A DNA stretch of 64,000 bases, taken from contig NZ_JABUHN010000007.1 in assembly GCF_013328815.1 (NCBI RefSeq), forward strand, positions 223,843-287,842, in the 5' to 3' direction. The stretch is from Tabrizicola fusiformis. Lineage in GTDB: Bacteria; Pseudomonadota; Alphaproteobacteria; Rhodobacterales; Rhodobacteraceae. The notes beneath the pieces are model-generated. The model was not told where the DNA came from, made no database searches, and saw only the letters and a program-made list of their open reading frames with translations. The position numbers were made by a program, and so were the translations under genes. This document shows positions 27,684 through 38,556 of this stretch, in pieces (the first letter of the stretch is position 1; every line of letters begins with the position of its first letter).

Positions 27684-28688
27684 ATGGCCGAGATGATGCT
27701 CTGCGGCACCTGCATTGCGCCGGGTCGATTTGAACTTGTGGCGGCGCCCGTGCCGCAATCGGCACCGGATGGCTGGGTGCTGGTCGATATCACTGCGGCG
27801 GGTATCTGCGGCACCGACTATCACATCTACGAAGGCAAGCACCCCTATCTGAACTATCCCCGCGTCATCGGGCATGAGCTTGCCGGGCGGGTGGCCAAGG
27901 CGGCGCCGGGCTGGGCGGCGGGCGTGGCGGTGGTGATCAACCCTTACGTCTCTTGCGGGGCCTGCCGGGCCTGCCTGCGTGGCAAACCGAATTGCTGCAC
28001 CCGGATCGAGGTGCTGGGCGTTCACCGCGACGGCGGCATCTGCGCCCGCATCGCAGTGCCTTCGGCCAATCTCTATCCGGCGGGCGACCTGCCCCCCGAG
28101 GCAGCGGCGATGGTGGAGTTTCTGGCCATCGGCGCCCATGCCGTGCGCCGGGGCGAAGTGATGGCAGGTGACAAGGTTCTGGTCACCGGCGCCGGGCCCA
28201 TCGGCCTTGGCGCGGCGCTATTCGCCAAGGCGCGCGGCGCCGAGGTGCATCTTCTGGACACCACCCCGGCGCGGCTGGAGCAGGCGGGCGCCCTTGGCTT
28301 TGCGCATCTGCATTCGTCCATCGGCCCCGACCATGCCGAAGGGTTCGACGTGGTGTTTGACGCCACCGGCCATGCGGCGGCGATGGAGGCAGGCTTTGCC
28401 CATGTCGGCCACGGCGGCTCTTATGTGCTGATTTCCGTGGTGCAGGACCGCATCACCTTCTCTGACCCCGAGTTTCACAAACGCGAGGCGCGGCTGATCG
28501 GGTCACGCAATGCCACGGCCGAAGATTTTGAAACGGTGATGGCGGCGCTGCGGTCAGGCGCGGTGCAGGCGGGGGCGCTGCTTTCAGAGCGCATCGCGCT
28601 GGCCGATCTGCCCGCCCGGCTGCCAGAGCTTGCGGCGGATCGCGGGCGGCTGATCAAGGCCATCGTCACGTTGGAGGGCGCCGCATGA
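27684..28688 (+). CDS. Zinc-dependent alcohol dehydrogenase (L-galactonate/L-fuconate dehydrogenase-like)
   Basis: A 334-residue medium-chain dehydrogenase. Catalytic zinc ligands are visible as Cys42 in 'ICGTD' and His64-Glu65 in 'VIGHE'; the structural zinc cysteines are at about 91, 94, 97 and 105; the NAD motif is '[10 protein letters not shown]'. It resembles YjjN/LgoD-type sugar-acid dehydrogenases, such as L-galactonate 5-dehydrogenase. GGGAGG precedes the ATG at 27684. The stop overlaps the ABC ATPase start (ATGA). The reaction is probably oxidation of a sugar or aldonate brought in by the importer downstream. Confidence 0.86.
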   Translation: MAEMMLCGTCIAPGRFELVAAPVPQSAPDGWVLVDITAAGICGTDYHIYEGKHPYLNYPRVIGHELAGRVAKAAPGWAAGVAVVINPYVSCGACRACLRGKPNCCTRIEVLGVHRDGGICARIAVPSANLYPAGDLPPEAAAMVEFLAIGAHAVRRGEVMAGDKVLVTGAGPIGLGAALFAKARGAEVHLLDTTPARLEQAGALGFAHLHSSIGPDHAEGFDVVFDATGHAAAMEAGFAHVGHGGSYVLISVVQDRITFSDPEFHKREARLIGSRNATAEDFETVMAALRSGAVQAGALLSERIALADLPARLPELAADRGRLIKAIVTLEGAA

Positions 28689-30220
28689 CCGAAGTCATCC
28701 GCATGACGGCCATCGAGAAACGCTTTCCGGGGGTTCACGCCCTGCGTTCGGCGCAGTTCGACCTGCGCGCGGGCGAGGTTCACGCGCTGATGGGCGAAAA
28801 CGGCGCGGGCAAATCCACGCTGATGAAGATTCTGTCGGGCATTTATGCCCCCGATGGCGGCAGCATCCATGTGAACGGTGCCGAAGTGCGCATTGCCGGG
28901 CCACGGGCGGCACAGGCGCTGGGCATCGGCATCATCCATCAGGAACTGGCGTTGATGCCCGATCTGACCGTGGCGCAGAACATCTTCATCGGGCGTGAAC
29001 CGCGCAGCCGCTGGGGCGTGCTGGACGAAGCGCAGATCAACCGCGATGCGGAAGCGATCTTTGCCCAGATGAAGGTGCCGCTTGATCCGCGGGCAGAAGT
29101 GCGGCGCCTGACCATTGCAAAACAGCAGATGGTGGAAATCGCCAAGGCGCTGTCCTTCCGGTCGCGTATTCTGATCATGGACGAACCCACCGCCGCCCTG
29201 AACGAGGCGGAAACGGATGAGTTGTTCGCCATCATCCGCCGCCTGAAATCCGAAGGCGTGGCGGTGGTCTATATCAGCCACAAGATGGACGAAATCCGCC
29301 GGATTTCCGACCGGGTGACGGTGATGCGCGACGGCGCCTATGTGGGCACTGTGGCCGCCGCCGATACCCCGATTGAAACCATCATCGCCATGATGGTGGG
29401 GCGCGAGCTTGACCAGAGTGCCGCGGTGATCCCCGACCTGTCCGCCGCCCCGGTGGCGCTTGAGGTGCGGGGCCTGACCCGGGGCCGCATGGTGCGCGAT
29501 GTCGGCTTTACCCTGCGCCGGGGCGAAATTCTGGGCTTTGCCGGGCTGATGGGGGCTGGGCGAACCGAGGTGGCCCGGGTGATTTTTGGCGCCGACCCGC
29601 GCGAAAGCGGTGAGATCGTCGTGCGTGGCCAGCCCCGCGCCATCCGCAGCCCGCGCGATGCTGTGGCGGCGGGCATCGGCTATCTGTCGGAAGACCGCAA
29701 GCATTTCGGGCTGGCGCTGGGAATCGACGTGCGCGGCAACATCGCCCTGACCTCGCTGGAACGGTTTTCCGACCGCTTCGGACGGGTGGATGAGCCGGCG
29801 CTGGCCAAGGTGGCCGCCGATTACATCGCCAGCCTTGCCATCCGCACCCCTTCGGACAAGCAGGAGGTGCGCCTCTTGTCAGGCGGCAATCAGCAAAAGG
29901 TGGTCATTGCCAAATGGCTTCTGCGGGATTGTGACATTCTGATCTTTGACGAGCCGACGCGCGGCATCGACGTGGGCGCCAAGGCCGAGATTTACCGCCT
30001 GCTGCAAAGCCTGGCCGAAGCGGGCAAGGCGATCATCGTCATCTCCTCGGAACTGCCCGAGGTTTTGCGACTGTCGCACCGCATCGCCGTGATGTGCGAG
30101 GGGCGGCTGACCGGCATCCTGCCCGGCGGCCCCGGCACCAGCCAGCACGACATCATGCGTCTGGCCACCCAGCGCGACCCCGCCCCCCAAGATATGGCCC
30201 GTCAAGGAGCATCCGCATGA
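28685..30220 (+). CDS. Sugar ABC transporter ATPase, RbsA type
   Basis: A 511-residue double ABC protein of the CUT2 family. The first domain has Walker A 'GENGAGKST'; the second has degenerate features with '[14 protein letters not shown]' and '[12 protein letters not shown]', as normal for RbsA/XylG. It energises the monosaccharide importer together with the RbsC-type permease (4-nt overlap) and the binding protein. Confidence 0.92.
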   Translation: MTEVIRMTAIEKRFPGVHALRSAQFDLRAGEVHALMGENGAGKSTLMKILSGIYAPDGGSIHVNGAEVRIAGPRAAQALGIGIIHQELALMPDLTVAQNIFIGREPRSRWGVLDEAQINRDAEAIFAQMKVPLDPRAEVRRLTIAKQQMVEIAKALSFRSRILIMDEPTAALNEAETDELFAIIRRLKSEGVAVVYISHKMDEIRRISDRVTVMRDGAYVGTVAAADTPIETIIAMMVGRELDQSAAVIPDLSAAPVALEVRGLTRGRMVRDVGFTLRRGEILGFAGLMGAGRTEVARVIFGADPRESGEIVVRGQPRAIRSPRDAVAAGIGYLSEDRKHFGLALGIDVRGNIALTSLERFSDRFGRVDEPALAKVAADYIASLAIRTPSDKQEVRLLSGGNQQKVVIAKWLLRDCDILIFDEPTRGIDVGAKAEIYRLLQSLAEAGKAIIVISSELPEVLRLSHRIAVMCEGRLTGILPGGPGTSQHDIMRLATQRDPAPQDMARQGASA

Positions 30221-31209
30221 CCGCCCTTCCCGCCGCCAAGCCCCGCCTTCTGGCCGGAGGCGCGCAACAGAAGATCCTCGCCTTTGCCAGCCTGATCGTG
30301 CTTTTGGTGTTCTTCTCGCTCGCCTCGCCGAATTTCCTGCAAACCGCCAATATTCTGGCGATCCTGCAGGCGACCAGCGTGAACGGTGTGCTGGCCATTG
30401 CCGCGACGCTGGTGATCATCACCGGCGGGATCGACCTGTCGGTCGGCACGCTGATGACCTTTACCGCCGTGATTGCCGGGGTGGTGCTGACCTTCTGGGG
30501 GCTTGCGATGCCCTTCGGGATTGTCGCAGCCATCGCAGCGGGGGCGGGTTGCGGCTTCATCTCCGGCTCGCTCATCGCGCGGATGAAGATTCCGCCCTTC
30601 ATCGCCACGCTGGGGATGATGCTGATCCTGAAAGGGCTGTCGCTGGTGATTTCCGGCACTAAGCCGATCTATTTCAACGATACACCCAGCTTTCCGCAGC
30701 TTTCCACTGGCTCGCTGATTGGCGCCGTGGTGCCGGGGTTGCCGGTGCCCAACGGGGTGGTGATCCTGTTCCTGCTGGCGCTGGCCATTTCCTGGGTGCT
30801 GACCCGCACGACGCTGGGGCGCTATTGCTTTGCGCTGGGGTCCAATGAAGAGGCGGTGCGGCTGTCGGGGGTCAATGCCGATGGCTGGAAGGTGGCGATT
30901 TACGCGCTGGCAGGCGGCATCTGCGGCATTGCCGGGCTGCTGATCGCCAGCCGCCTGAACTCGGCCCAACCGGCACTGGGGCTGGGTTATGAGCTGGACG
31001 CGATTGCCGCCGTGGTGATCGGGGGCACCTCGCTGGCCGGTGGGCGGGGTTCGATCCTGGGCACGATCATCGGCGCGCTCATCATGTCGGTCCTGCTGAA
31101 CGGGCTGCGCATCCTGTCGGTGGCACAGGAATGGCAGACCGTGGTGACGGGCGTCATCATCATCGCCGCCGTTTACGCAGACATGCTTCGCCGGCGCCGT
31201 GCCGGTTAA
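30217..31209 (+). CDS. Sugar ABC transporter permease, RbsC type
   Basis: A 330-residue CUT2 permease with eight to ten membrane segments and the family blocks '[10 protein letters not shown]' and '[14 protein letters not shown]'. The ATG at 30217 overlaps the ATPase stop (ATGA), with AAGGAG upstream. It forms the channel for a monosaccharide, probably a deoxyhexose or related sugar given the downstream enzymes. Confidence 0.92.
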   Translation: MTALPAAKPRLLAGGAQQKILAFASLIVLLVFFSLASPNFLQTANILAILQATSVNGVLAIAATLVIITGGIDLSVGTLMTFTAVIAGVVLTFWGLAMPFGIVAAIAAGAGCGFISGSLIARMKIPPFIATLGMMLILKGLSLVISGTKPIYFNDTPSFPQLSTGSLIGAVVPGLPVPNGVVILFLLALAISWVLTRTTLGRYCFALGSNEEAVRLSGVNADGWKVAIYALAGGICGIAGLLIASRLNSAQPALGLGYELDAIAAVVIGGTSLAGGRGSILGTIIGALIMSVLLNGLRILSVAQEWQTVVTGVIIIAAVYADMLRRRRAG

Positions 31210-31270
31210 GCGAGAGAGAACGGACAACGTTCCGAAAATCATCACGCATCCCAACCTGGAGGAGATCAAG

Positions 31271-32218
31271 ATGCTGACCAGAAGAACCCTTATGGCCGCG
31301 CTGACTGCCGGTTCCCTTCTTGCCACCAGCGGCATGGCGCTGGCGCAGGACAAGCTTTACATCCCGCTGATTTCCAAAGGCTTCCAGCACCAGTTCTGGC
31401 AGGCGGTGAAGGCAGGCGCCGACAAGGCCGCGGCAGAATTCGGGGTGGAAGTCACCTTCGAAGGCCCCGACACCGAAGCGCAGGTTGACAAGCAGATGGA
31501 CATGCTGGCCGCCGCGCTGGCGAAGAAACCCGCCGCCATCGGCTTTGCCGCGCTGGACAGCCAGGCGGCAACCCCGCTGTTGAAACAGGCGCAAGAGGCC
31601 GGCATTCCGGTGATTGCGTTCGACTCGGGCGTAGACAGCGACATTCCCGCGACGACCGTGACCACCAACAACGTTGCCGCCGCAGCACTCGCCGCCGACA
31701 AGATGGCGGAGCTGATCGGTGGCGCGGGCAAGGTGGCGCTGGTGGTGCATGACCAGACCTCGCGCACCGGGATCGACCGCCGCGACGGCTTTGTGAACCG
31801 CGTCAAGGAAGCCTATCCGAATATCGAGATCGTCGATATCCAGTATGGCGCTGGCGACCAGTTGCAATCGACCGAGATCACCAAGGCAATCCTGACCGCC
31901 CATCCCGATATCAAGGGCATCTTCGGTGCCAACGAAGGCTCGGCCATCGGGGTGCTGAATGCGGTCAAGGAAACCGGGACCACCGGCGTTGTGGTGATCG
32001 GCTATGACTCGGGCAAGCTGCAAAAGGACGCGATCCGCGCCGGTGAAATGGCAGGCGCCATCACCCAGAACCCGGTCGGCATCGGCTATGAAACCGTCAA
32101 GGCGGCCATTGCCGCGGTTAAGGGCGAAACGCTGCCCGCCACCATCGACTCGGGCTTTGCGTGGTATGACAAGACCAACATCGACGCGCCGGAAATCGCG
32201 GCGGTTCTCTACGACTGA
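31271..32218 (+). CDS. Sugar ABC transporter binding protein, RbsB type
   Basis: A 315-residue periplasmic-binding protein (type I fold, RbsB/XylF group). The signal peptide covers residues 1-25, with cleavage expected after 'MALA' before QDKLY. A strong GGAGGAG binding site precedes the ATG at 31271, consistent with high expression. It captures the sugar for the RbsAC pair. A 10-bp hairpin follows the gene. Confidence 0.92.
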   Translation: MLTRRTLMAALTAGSLLATSGMALAQDKLYIPLISKGFQHQFWQAVKAGADKAAAEFGVEVTFEGPDTEAQVDKQMDMLAAALAKKPAAIGFAALDSQAATPLLKQAQEAGIPVIAFDSGVDSDIPATTVTTNNVAAAALAADKMAELIGGAGKVALVVHDQTSRTGIDRRDGFVNRVKEAYPNIEIVDIQYGAGDQLQSTEITKAILTAHPDIKGIFGANEGSAIGVLNAVKETGTTGVVVIGYDSGKLQKDAIRAGEMAGAITQNPVGIGYETVKAAIAAVKGETLPATIDSGFAWYDKTNIDAPEIAAVLYD

Positions 32219-32245
32219 TCCTGGACTGATCTGATTTGAAACCAG

Positions 32246-32275
32246 CCGGTCCCGGGGTGCCGGGGCCGGTTCTTT
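32246..32275 (+). promoter_or_regulatory. Hairpin after the RbsB-type gene
   Basis: CCGGTCCCGG (32246-32255) pairs with CCGGGGCCGG (32260-32269) around a GGTG loop with one G-T pair, followed by TTCTTT. It resembles an attenuating terminator between the transport genes and the catabolic genes. It parallels the hairpin after the other binding-protein gene at 18189. Confidence 0.65.
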
Positions 32276-32277
32276 GA

Positions 32278-34573
<2,296 letters not shown>

Positions 34574-34574
<1 letters not shown>

Positions 34575-34903
34575 TGCAGCGCATGGGAATGATGATCGGG
34601 CTGCGGCCCGAAAAGATCACGGAATACAAGGTGCTGCACGCAGCCGTATGGCCGGACGTTCTGGCACGGATTTCCGCCTCGAACATCCGCAACTACACGA
34701 TTTTCCTGCGCGAGCCGGAGAATATCCTGTTCGGCACCTGGGAATATCACGGCAGCGATTTCGCCGCAGACATGGCCGCGATTGCCGCCGATCCGGTGAC
34801 GAAGGACTGGTGGGCGCTGACCGATCCGTGTCAGGTTCCGCTGGACAGCCGGGCCCCGGGCGATTGGTGGGCAATGATGGAAGAGGTGTTTCACCATGAC
34901 TGA
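34574..34903 (+). CDS. L-rhamnose/L-fucose mutarotase family protein
   Basis: A 109-residue protein of the YiiL/RhaM family: 'LRPEKITEYKVLHAAVWPDVL' with the conserved His and Trp, followed by 'NYTIFLRE' and 'LFGTWEY'. It interconverts alpha and beta anomers of 6-deoxyhexoses. The ATG at 34574 overlaps the dehydratase stop (TGATG). An upstream in-frame GTG at 34550 would overlap the dehydratase without a binding site. The mutarotase strongly supports a 6-deoxysugar as one substrate of this operon. Confidence 0.87.
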
Positions 34904-35636
34904 CAGGTTGAAGGGCAAGCGCGCGCTGGTGACGGCGGCGGGACAGGGGATTGGCCGGGCAAGTGCCCTTGCCATGGCCCGCGAAGGTGCATCGGTGCTG
35001 GCAACCGATGTGAATGCCGCGACGCTGGAAAGCCTTGCCGCCGAGGGGGTGGAGACCCGCCTGCTGAACGTGCGCGACCCGGCAAGCATCGCCGATGCCG
35101 TGGCAGCGGCGGGGCCGGTGGATGTGCTGTTCAACTGCGCGGGCTTTGTCGCCAACGGCACCATTCTGGACTGTGACGAGGATCAGTGGGCCTTCAGCCT
35201 TGATCTGAACATGACGGCGATGTTCCGCATGTGCCGCGCCTTCCTGCCCGGGATGCTGGAGCGGGGTGGTGGGTCTATCATCAACATGGCTTCGGTCGCC
35301 TCTTCGGTCATCGCGGCGCCGAACCGCTTTGTCTACGGCGCGACCAAGGCCGGGGTGATCGGGCTGACCAAATCCATCGCCGCCGATTTCATCCTGCGCG
35401 GCATCCGCTGTAACGCGATCTGCCCCGGCACGGTGGAAAGCCCGTCGCTGGAAGACCGGCTGCGCGCCACCGGCGATTACGAGGCAGCCCGCCGGGCCTT
35501 TGTCGCGCGCCAGCCCATCGGCCGCATCGGCCGCGCCGACGAGATTGCCGCACTTGTGGTCTATCTCGCGTCGGACGAATCGTCCTATACCACCGGCGTC
35601 GCGCATGTGATCGACGGCGGCTGGTCCAATATCTGA
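34896..35636 (+). CDS. SDR family dehydrogenase, 2-keto-3-deoxy-L-fuconate 4-dehydrogenase-like
   Basis: A 246-residue SDR with TAAGQGIG glycine motif, 'FNCAG' in place of NNAG, 'YGATK' catalytic Tyr/Lys, and 'NAICPGTVESPSLEDR'. These features are shared with the BDH2-like SDRs that oxidise 2-keto-3-deoxy-L-fuconate (or L-rhamnonate) at C4. It overlaps the mutarotase gene by 8 nt and precedes the hydrolase that would cleave its diketo product. Confidence 0.82.
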   Translation: MTDRLKGKRALVTAAGQGIGRASALAMAREGASVLATDVNAATLESLAAEGVETRLLNVRDPASIADAVAAAGPVDVLFNCAGFVANGTILDCDEDQWAFSLDLNMTAMFRMCRAFLPGMLERGGGSIINMASVASSVIAAPNRFVYGATKAGVIGLTKSIAADFILRGIRCNAICPGTVESPSLEDRLRATGDYEAARRAFVARQPIGRIGRADEIAALVVYLASDESSYTTGVAHVIDGGWSNI

Positions 35637-35645
35637 GGAATTGCG

Positions 35646-36488
35646 ATGAAACTTCTGCGTCACGGCCCTTCGGGGGCCGAAAAGCCCGGTTTGCTGCATG
35701 AGGACGGAACCATCCGCGACCTGTCGGGGCTGGTGGCCGATATCGGTGGCGGCGTGCTGTCGGATGCCGGGATCGCCATGCTGCGCGGCATCGACCCGGC
35801 CAGCCTGCCCGTTGTGGCGGCAGATACCCGGCTTGGCCCCTGCGTGGCTGGAACCGGCAAGTTCATCTGCATCGGTCTGAACTATGCCGACCACGCCGCC
35901 GAAAGCGGCCACGCCGTTCCGCCCGAGCCGGTGATCTTCATGAAGGCCACCTCTGCCATCTGCGGCCCGAACGACCCGATCATCATTCCCCGCGGTTCGG
36001 TCAAGACCGACTGGGAAGTGGAACTGGCCGTCATCATTGGCACCAAGGCGAAATATGTGACCGAGGATCAGGCGCTGGCCCATGTCGCAGGCTATGCGGT
36101 GGCCAATGACGTCTCTGAGCGGTCGTTTCAGGCAGAACGCGCCGGCCAGTGGACCAAGGGCAAAAGCTGCGACAACTTCGGCCAGCTTGGCCCCTGGCTG
36201 GTGACGCGCGACGAGGTGGCCGACCCGCAGGCCCTGTCGATGTGGCTGACGGTGAACGGCGCCAAACAGCAGGACGGCTCGACCACCACAATGGTTTACG
36301 GGGTGGCGCATCTGGTCAGCTATCTGTCGCAGTTCATGACGCTGCACCCCGGTGACGTGATTTCCACCGGCACCCCGCCCGGAGTGGGTCTGGGGCAAAA
36401 GCCGCCGCGCTTCCTGAAAGCAGGCGATGTGGTGGAACTGGGCATCGCGGGCCTTGGCCAGCAGCGTCAGGATGTGATCGCCGACTGA
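35646..36488 (+). CDS. FAH family hydrolase, 2,4-diketo-3-deoxy-L-fuconate hydrolase-like
   Basis: A 280-residue fumarylacetoacetate-hydrolase-fold protein: 'CIGLNYADHAAE', 'PVIFMKATSAICGPND', metal-binding Glu/Asp in 'DWEVELAVIIG', and 'GDVISTGTPPGVG'. Members cleave 2,4-diketo-3-deoxy sugar acids to pyruvate plus lactate or glycolate. It is the last gene of the operon, followed by an intrinsic terminator. Confidence 0.88.
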   Translation: MKLLRHGPSGAEKPGLLHEDGTIRDLSGLVADIGGGVLSDAGIAMLRGIDPASLPVVAADTRLGPCVAGTGKFICIGLNYADHAAESGHAVPPEPVIFMKATSAICGPNDPIIIPRGSVKTDWEVELAVIIGTKAKYVTEDQALAHVAGYAVANDVSERSFQAERAGQWTKGKSCDNFGQLGPWLVTRDEVADPQALSMWLTVNGAKQQDGSTTTMVYGVAHLVSYLSQFMTLHPGDVISTGTPPGVGLGQKPPRFLKAGDVVELGIAGLGQQRQDVIAD

Positions 36489-36521
36489 CCCCATCCCATG
36501 GCCGAACCGATTCGCAAAAGG

Positions 36522-36555
36522 CCCGGCGCGACTATCGCGCCGGGTTTTGCTTTTG
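36522..36555 (+). terminator. Intrinsic terminator of the sugar-acid operon
   Basis: CCCGGCGCG (36522-36530) and CGCGCCGGG (36536-36544) form a perfect 9-bp stem with loop ACTAT, followed by TTTTGCTTTTG. It ends the host operon 34 nt after the hydrolase stop, and is the last clearly host feature before the prophage. Confidence 0.88.
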
Positions 36556-36631
36556 CCCGGCGCGGCCCGTTGCCCGGAGCCACTTTGCTGCCGCACGCGC
36601 CGCTGTAGCGGGTGCAGGTGTGCGTTGACAC

Positions 36632-36758
36632 GAGAGTCTGCATAGAAGCGGGAATATCTGGGAACAGGTGGGAATATCTGAAAAGTGGTGCGAGAACATG
36701 GGGTTAGCCGGGCGGTGGCGGTGGCTTGGGGAGCGCGCGGAGAATCCTGCATAAACGC
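36632..36758 (+). repeat. Candidate transposase binding sites at the left end
   Basis: GAGAGTC-TGCATAGAAGCG (36632-36650) recurs as GAGAATCCTGCATAAACGC (36740-36758), and GGGAATATCTG occurs twice 20 bp apart (36650-36660, 36670-36680). Repeats of about 20 bp near the end are what a MuA-type transposase needs to bind. Site identity is inferred from position only. Confidence 0.5.
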
Positions 36759-36908
36759 TAAAAAGCGGGTTTCCGGGGGCGGTAGGCCCATCTGGCGCCT
36801 CAGGTGGAGCGTTCTGCAAGGTGGCGTTTAAAGGGCTGAAAACGCGAGATTAAATGCCCTGATATGGCCTTAGGCACCTTCGATCAGGCGCCGGAAGTAG
36901 CCCCGGAA

Positions 36909-37041
36909 CTGGGAAGTCGGGCGATTTTGCGGAAAATCACTTCCCAGAAGGCGAATAGTGAAAGAATATCATCCTGTTAGCTTAGACGTGGCCGCAGAAA
37001 TCCGGGCCTCAAACTGGGAAGCGATCTTGCGATAGATCACC
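36909..37041 (+). repeat. Two copies of a nested palindromic element
   Basis: Copy 1 (36909-36947): CTGGGAAGT pairs with ACTTCCCAG, and inside it GATTTT pairs with AAAATC around GCGG. Copy 2 starts at 37014: CTGGGAAG, then GATCT pairing with AGATC around TGCGAT, ending in ACC. Shared core: CTGGGAAG followed by CGAT-TTGCG--ATCAC. A third partial copy (CGCGAAAATCACTTG) lies just downstream, before 37090. They may be regulator or transposase sites. Confidence 0.6.
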
Positions 37042-37142
37042 GCATAGCCAGGCCACATCCTGCAACCGTACCGCGAAAATCACTTGTGCAGCGGATAGGA
37101 ATCGAGTTCGTTGACTGCGCCTAAAGCCAGCGGAGCAGAAAC

Positions 37143-37439
37143 ATGCCAGCATTGATTATGGCCGCCTATGTCGCCTTCGGCTTCTCGGCGATCGGGTTGC
37201 TGACGGCAATATCGCTCGAGTCTGTGGTAATGATCGTTGGTGCCGTCCAGCTCTGCGCCGTAGCTGTTTTCTTTCTTGGGATGTCCCGTATCGTCGAACT
37301 GCTGAGCGACATCAGGTCGGCCCTCTCACCGGCCGCGACGACTTCACCCGCGGAGAGTCCGCCCAATCTCCCCTCCCCTCTGCCCCGTTCGGCTACCGAA
37401 ATCGCTGCCGACATCGAAAGAATGCGTAGCCGAACGTGA
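37143..37439 (+). CDS. Small two-helix membrane protein, unknown
   Basis: A 98-residue protein with two predicted membrane helices (about 3-22 and 28-48), followed by a proline/serine-rich cytosolic tail. I do not recognise a family. It lies between the phage left end and the repressor, on the opposite strand to the repressor, and its stop abuts the repressor stop exactly. In Mu the repressor is normally the first gene, so this is extra cargo. It may act in superinfection exclusion or lysogenic conversion (inference). Confidence 0.6.
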   Translation: MPALIMAAYVAFGFSAIGLLTAISLESVVMIVGAVQLCAVAVFFLGMSRIVELLSDIRSALSPAATTSPAESPPNLPSPLPRSATEIAADIERMRSRT

Positions 37440-38096
37440 TCAGGGCTTCGGCAGCAGGCCAATCCAGACCACTCGGCCAAGCATCCTGAAGGTGCCTGGC
37501 GATTTGCGGTCTACTATCCTTGCCTCACCATCTTCGGCACCCGGAAGCAGCACGATTACTTCACCGCTAAAAGCCGCCCGGCTAATGCCAAGTTCAGTGC
37601 CATCGCGGTAACACCAGAGGGCGCCAGCACCCTTCTGCAGGGCATCTGTTTCCAGTATCGCAACGGTGTTTTTCGCCTCCGATAACGAAAATGCAACCCT
37701 TGTAGGTATAACTGCCGTCAAAGCTTCGGGTGAGAACCCCTCAGACGCGAGCCATGACGCATGAAATGCAACCGGGGCGGAACCTCGCCGCAAGGCTTCT
37801 TGGTGCCATGGAATAGGCATGTACCCGTTCCGGATTCCATCGACTCGAGATAGCTCAGGTGCTTCGCCGGTCTCGGAAAACCCGCTCAGTTCTCGTCTCG
37901 GTCCGAAGTAGCATTCGAGGCCAAGTACACGGGCAAGCGCTTGAAGGGACTGAAAAGAATAGCGTTTATCCTCGCCGCGATCGGCACGCATGTTCTTGAG
38001 AAGCGAGTAGTTTCCGACCGCCAGCTTTGATGCCGCCGCATCCGTTAGGCCGGTGCGGGCAAGGGCTTGGTCTATGACTGCAAGAACGGGGTCCAT
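37440..38096 (-). CDS. Phage repressor, HTH plus degenerate S24-like domain
   Basis: A 218-residue protein. The N-terminal 70 residues form a helix-turn-helix ('TDAAASKLAVGNYSLLKNMRAD', 'QSLQALARVLGLECYFGP'). The C-terminal half aligns by eye with LexA/CI-type S24 domains ('APVAFHASWLASEGFSPEAL'). However, the usual Ser-Met motif reads TRVAFS and the usual Lys position reads ISRA, so the self-cleavage dyad appears lost. It faces leftward from the early operon across an operator array and is the likely lysogeny repressor (Mu c analogue). Confidence 0.82.
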   Translation of the reverse strand: MDPVLAVIDQALARTGLTDAAASKLAVGNYSLLKNMRADRGEDKRYSFQSLQALARVLGLECYFGPRRELSGFSETGEAPELSRVDGIRNGYMPIPWHQEALRRGSAPVAFHASWLASEGFSPEALTAVIPTRVAFSLSEAKNTVAILETDALQKGAGALWCYRDGTELGISRAAFSGEVIVLLPGAEDGEARIVDRKSPGTFRMLGRVVWIGLLPKP

Positions 38097-38182
38097 AGGT
38101 CTCTCTAGCCCAATATGGCTAATCCGACAATATTAGCCATTTTGGGCTTGATGGTTATGGCCCATTATGGCTATATCTGGCC
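38097..38182. promoter_or_regulatory. Operator array between repressor and early operon
   Basis: ATGGCTAAT (38115-38123) and ATTAGCCAT (38132-38140) form a perfect 9-bp inverted repeat with 8-nt spacing. Further half-site-like copies ATGGTTATGG (38151), ATTATGGCTATA (38164) and TGGCCATGG (38178) continue up to the early start codon. TTGATG (38148-38153) and CTATAT (38171-38176) form a rightward promoter with a 17-nt spacer, inside the array. Confidence 0.75.
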
Positions 38183-38434
38183 ATGGACACGAAATCCGCC
38201 CTCCTCACCCTCTCGGAAGCGATGGCCGCCCATCAGGGCGTGACGCATTTCGCAATCTCAATGCGGCTGTTCGGCAAAGGTGATTTCTTCAAGCGGCTTT
38301 CCCGTCCGGGTGCGGACTGCCGCACTAAAACTGCTGCCCTCGCACTCGAGTGGTTCAACCAAAACTGGCCCGCCGACCTCGAGTGGCCTTCCAGCATTTC
38401 CCGCCCCCCCAAAACCAAGAAGGAGGCCGCATGA
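38183..38434 (+). CDS. Early regulator candidate (Ner/Cro-position protein)
   Basis: An 83-residue protein, first gene of the rightward early operon, in the position of Mu ner. 'AAHQGVTHFAISMRLFGKGDFFKRL' followed by 'RTKTAALALEWFNQNWP' looks like a small helix-turn-helix fold, but I cannot name the family. No ribosome binding site precedes the ATG, and the promoter -10 lies only about 7 nt upstream, so the message may be leaderless. It probably tunes the operator array. Confidence 0.65.
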   Translation: MDTKSALLTLSEAMAAHQGVTHFAISMRLFGKGDFFKRLSRPGADCRTKTAALALEWFNQNWPADLEWPSSISRPPKTKKEAA

Positions 38435-38556
38435 TGGCCCGTATTTTGCGCGCCGCCCGCGCCCTCGACGATCACTGGTTAGGCGACCTTCTGGGCGCCG
38501 TCAGCCTGTTCGCTCTTGGGTGGATGTGGCTCGCTATCGGATGGGTGCTGCAGTGA
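38431..38556 (+). CDS. 41-residue single-pass membrane protein
   Basis: A very small protein with one predicted membrane helix (about 17-39, 'LGDLLGAVSLFALGWMWLAIGWVL'). A strong AAGGAGG binding site precedes the ATG at 38431, which overlaps the previous stop (ATGA). No family is recognised. Its coupling at both ends to early genes supports a real gene. Confidence 0.6.
   Translation: MMARILRAARALDDHWLGDLLGAVSLFALGWMWLAIGWVLQ

Larger units (their letters stand above)
36600..37142. other. Prophage left end, non-coding
   Basis: No gene with a credible start is seen in this stretch of over 500 nt. It contains two sets of direct repeats near the end (36632-36758) and two copies of a larger partly palindromic element (36909-37041). 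It is visibly more AT-rich in places than its surroundings. The terminal 5'-TG cannot be fixed, because the right end and the uninterrupted host site are not available. Confidence 0.6.

Noticed and set aside
36522..36544. The terminator stem and the hairpin at 51351-51365 as copies of one repeat
   Set aside because: Both contain GCGCGA/TCGCGC-type arms, but the flanks differ and the similarity is explained by short GC palindromes.
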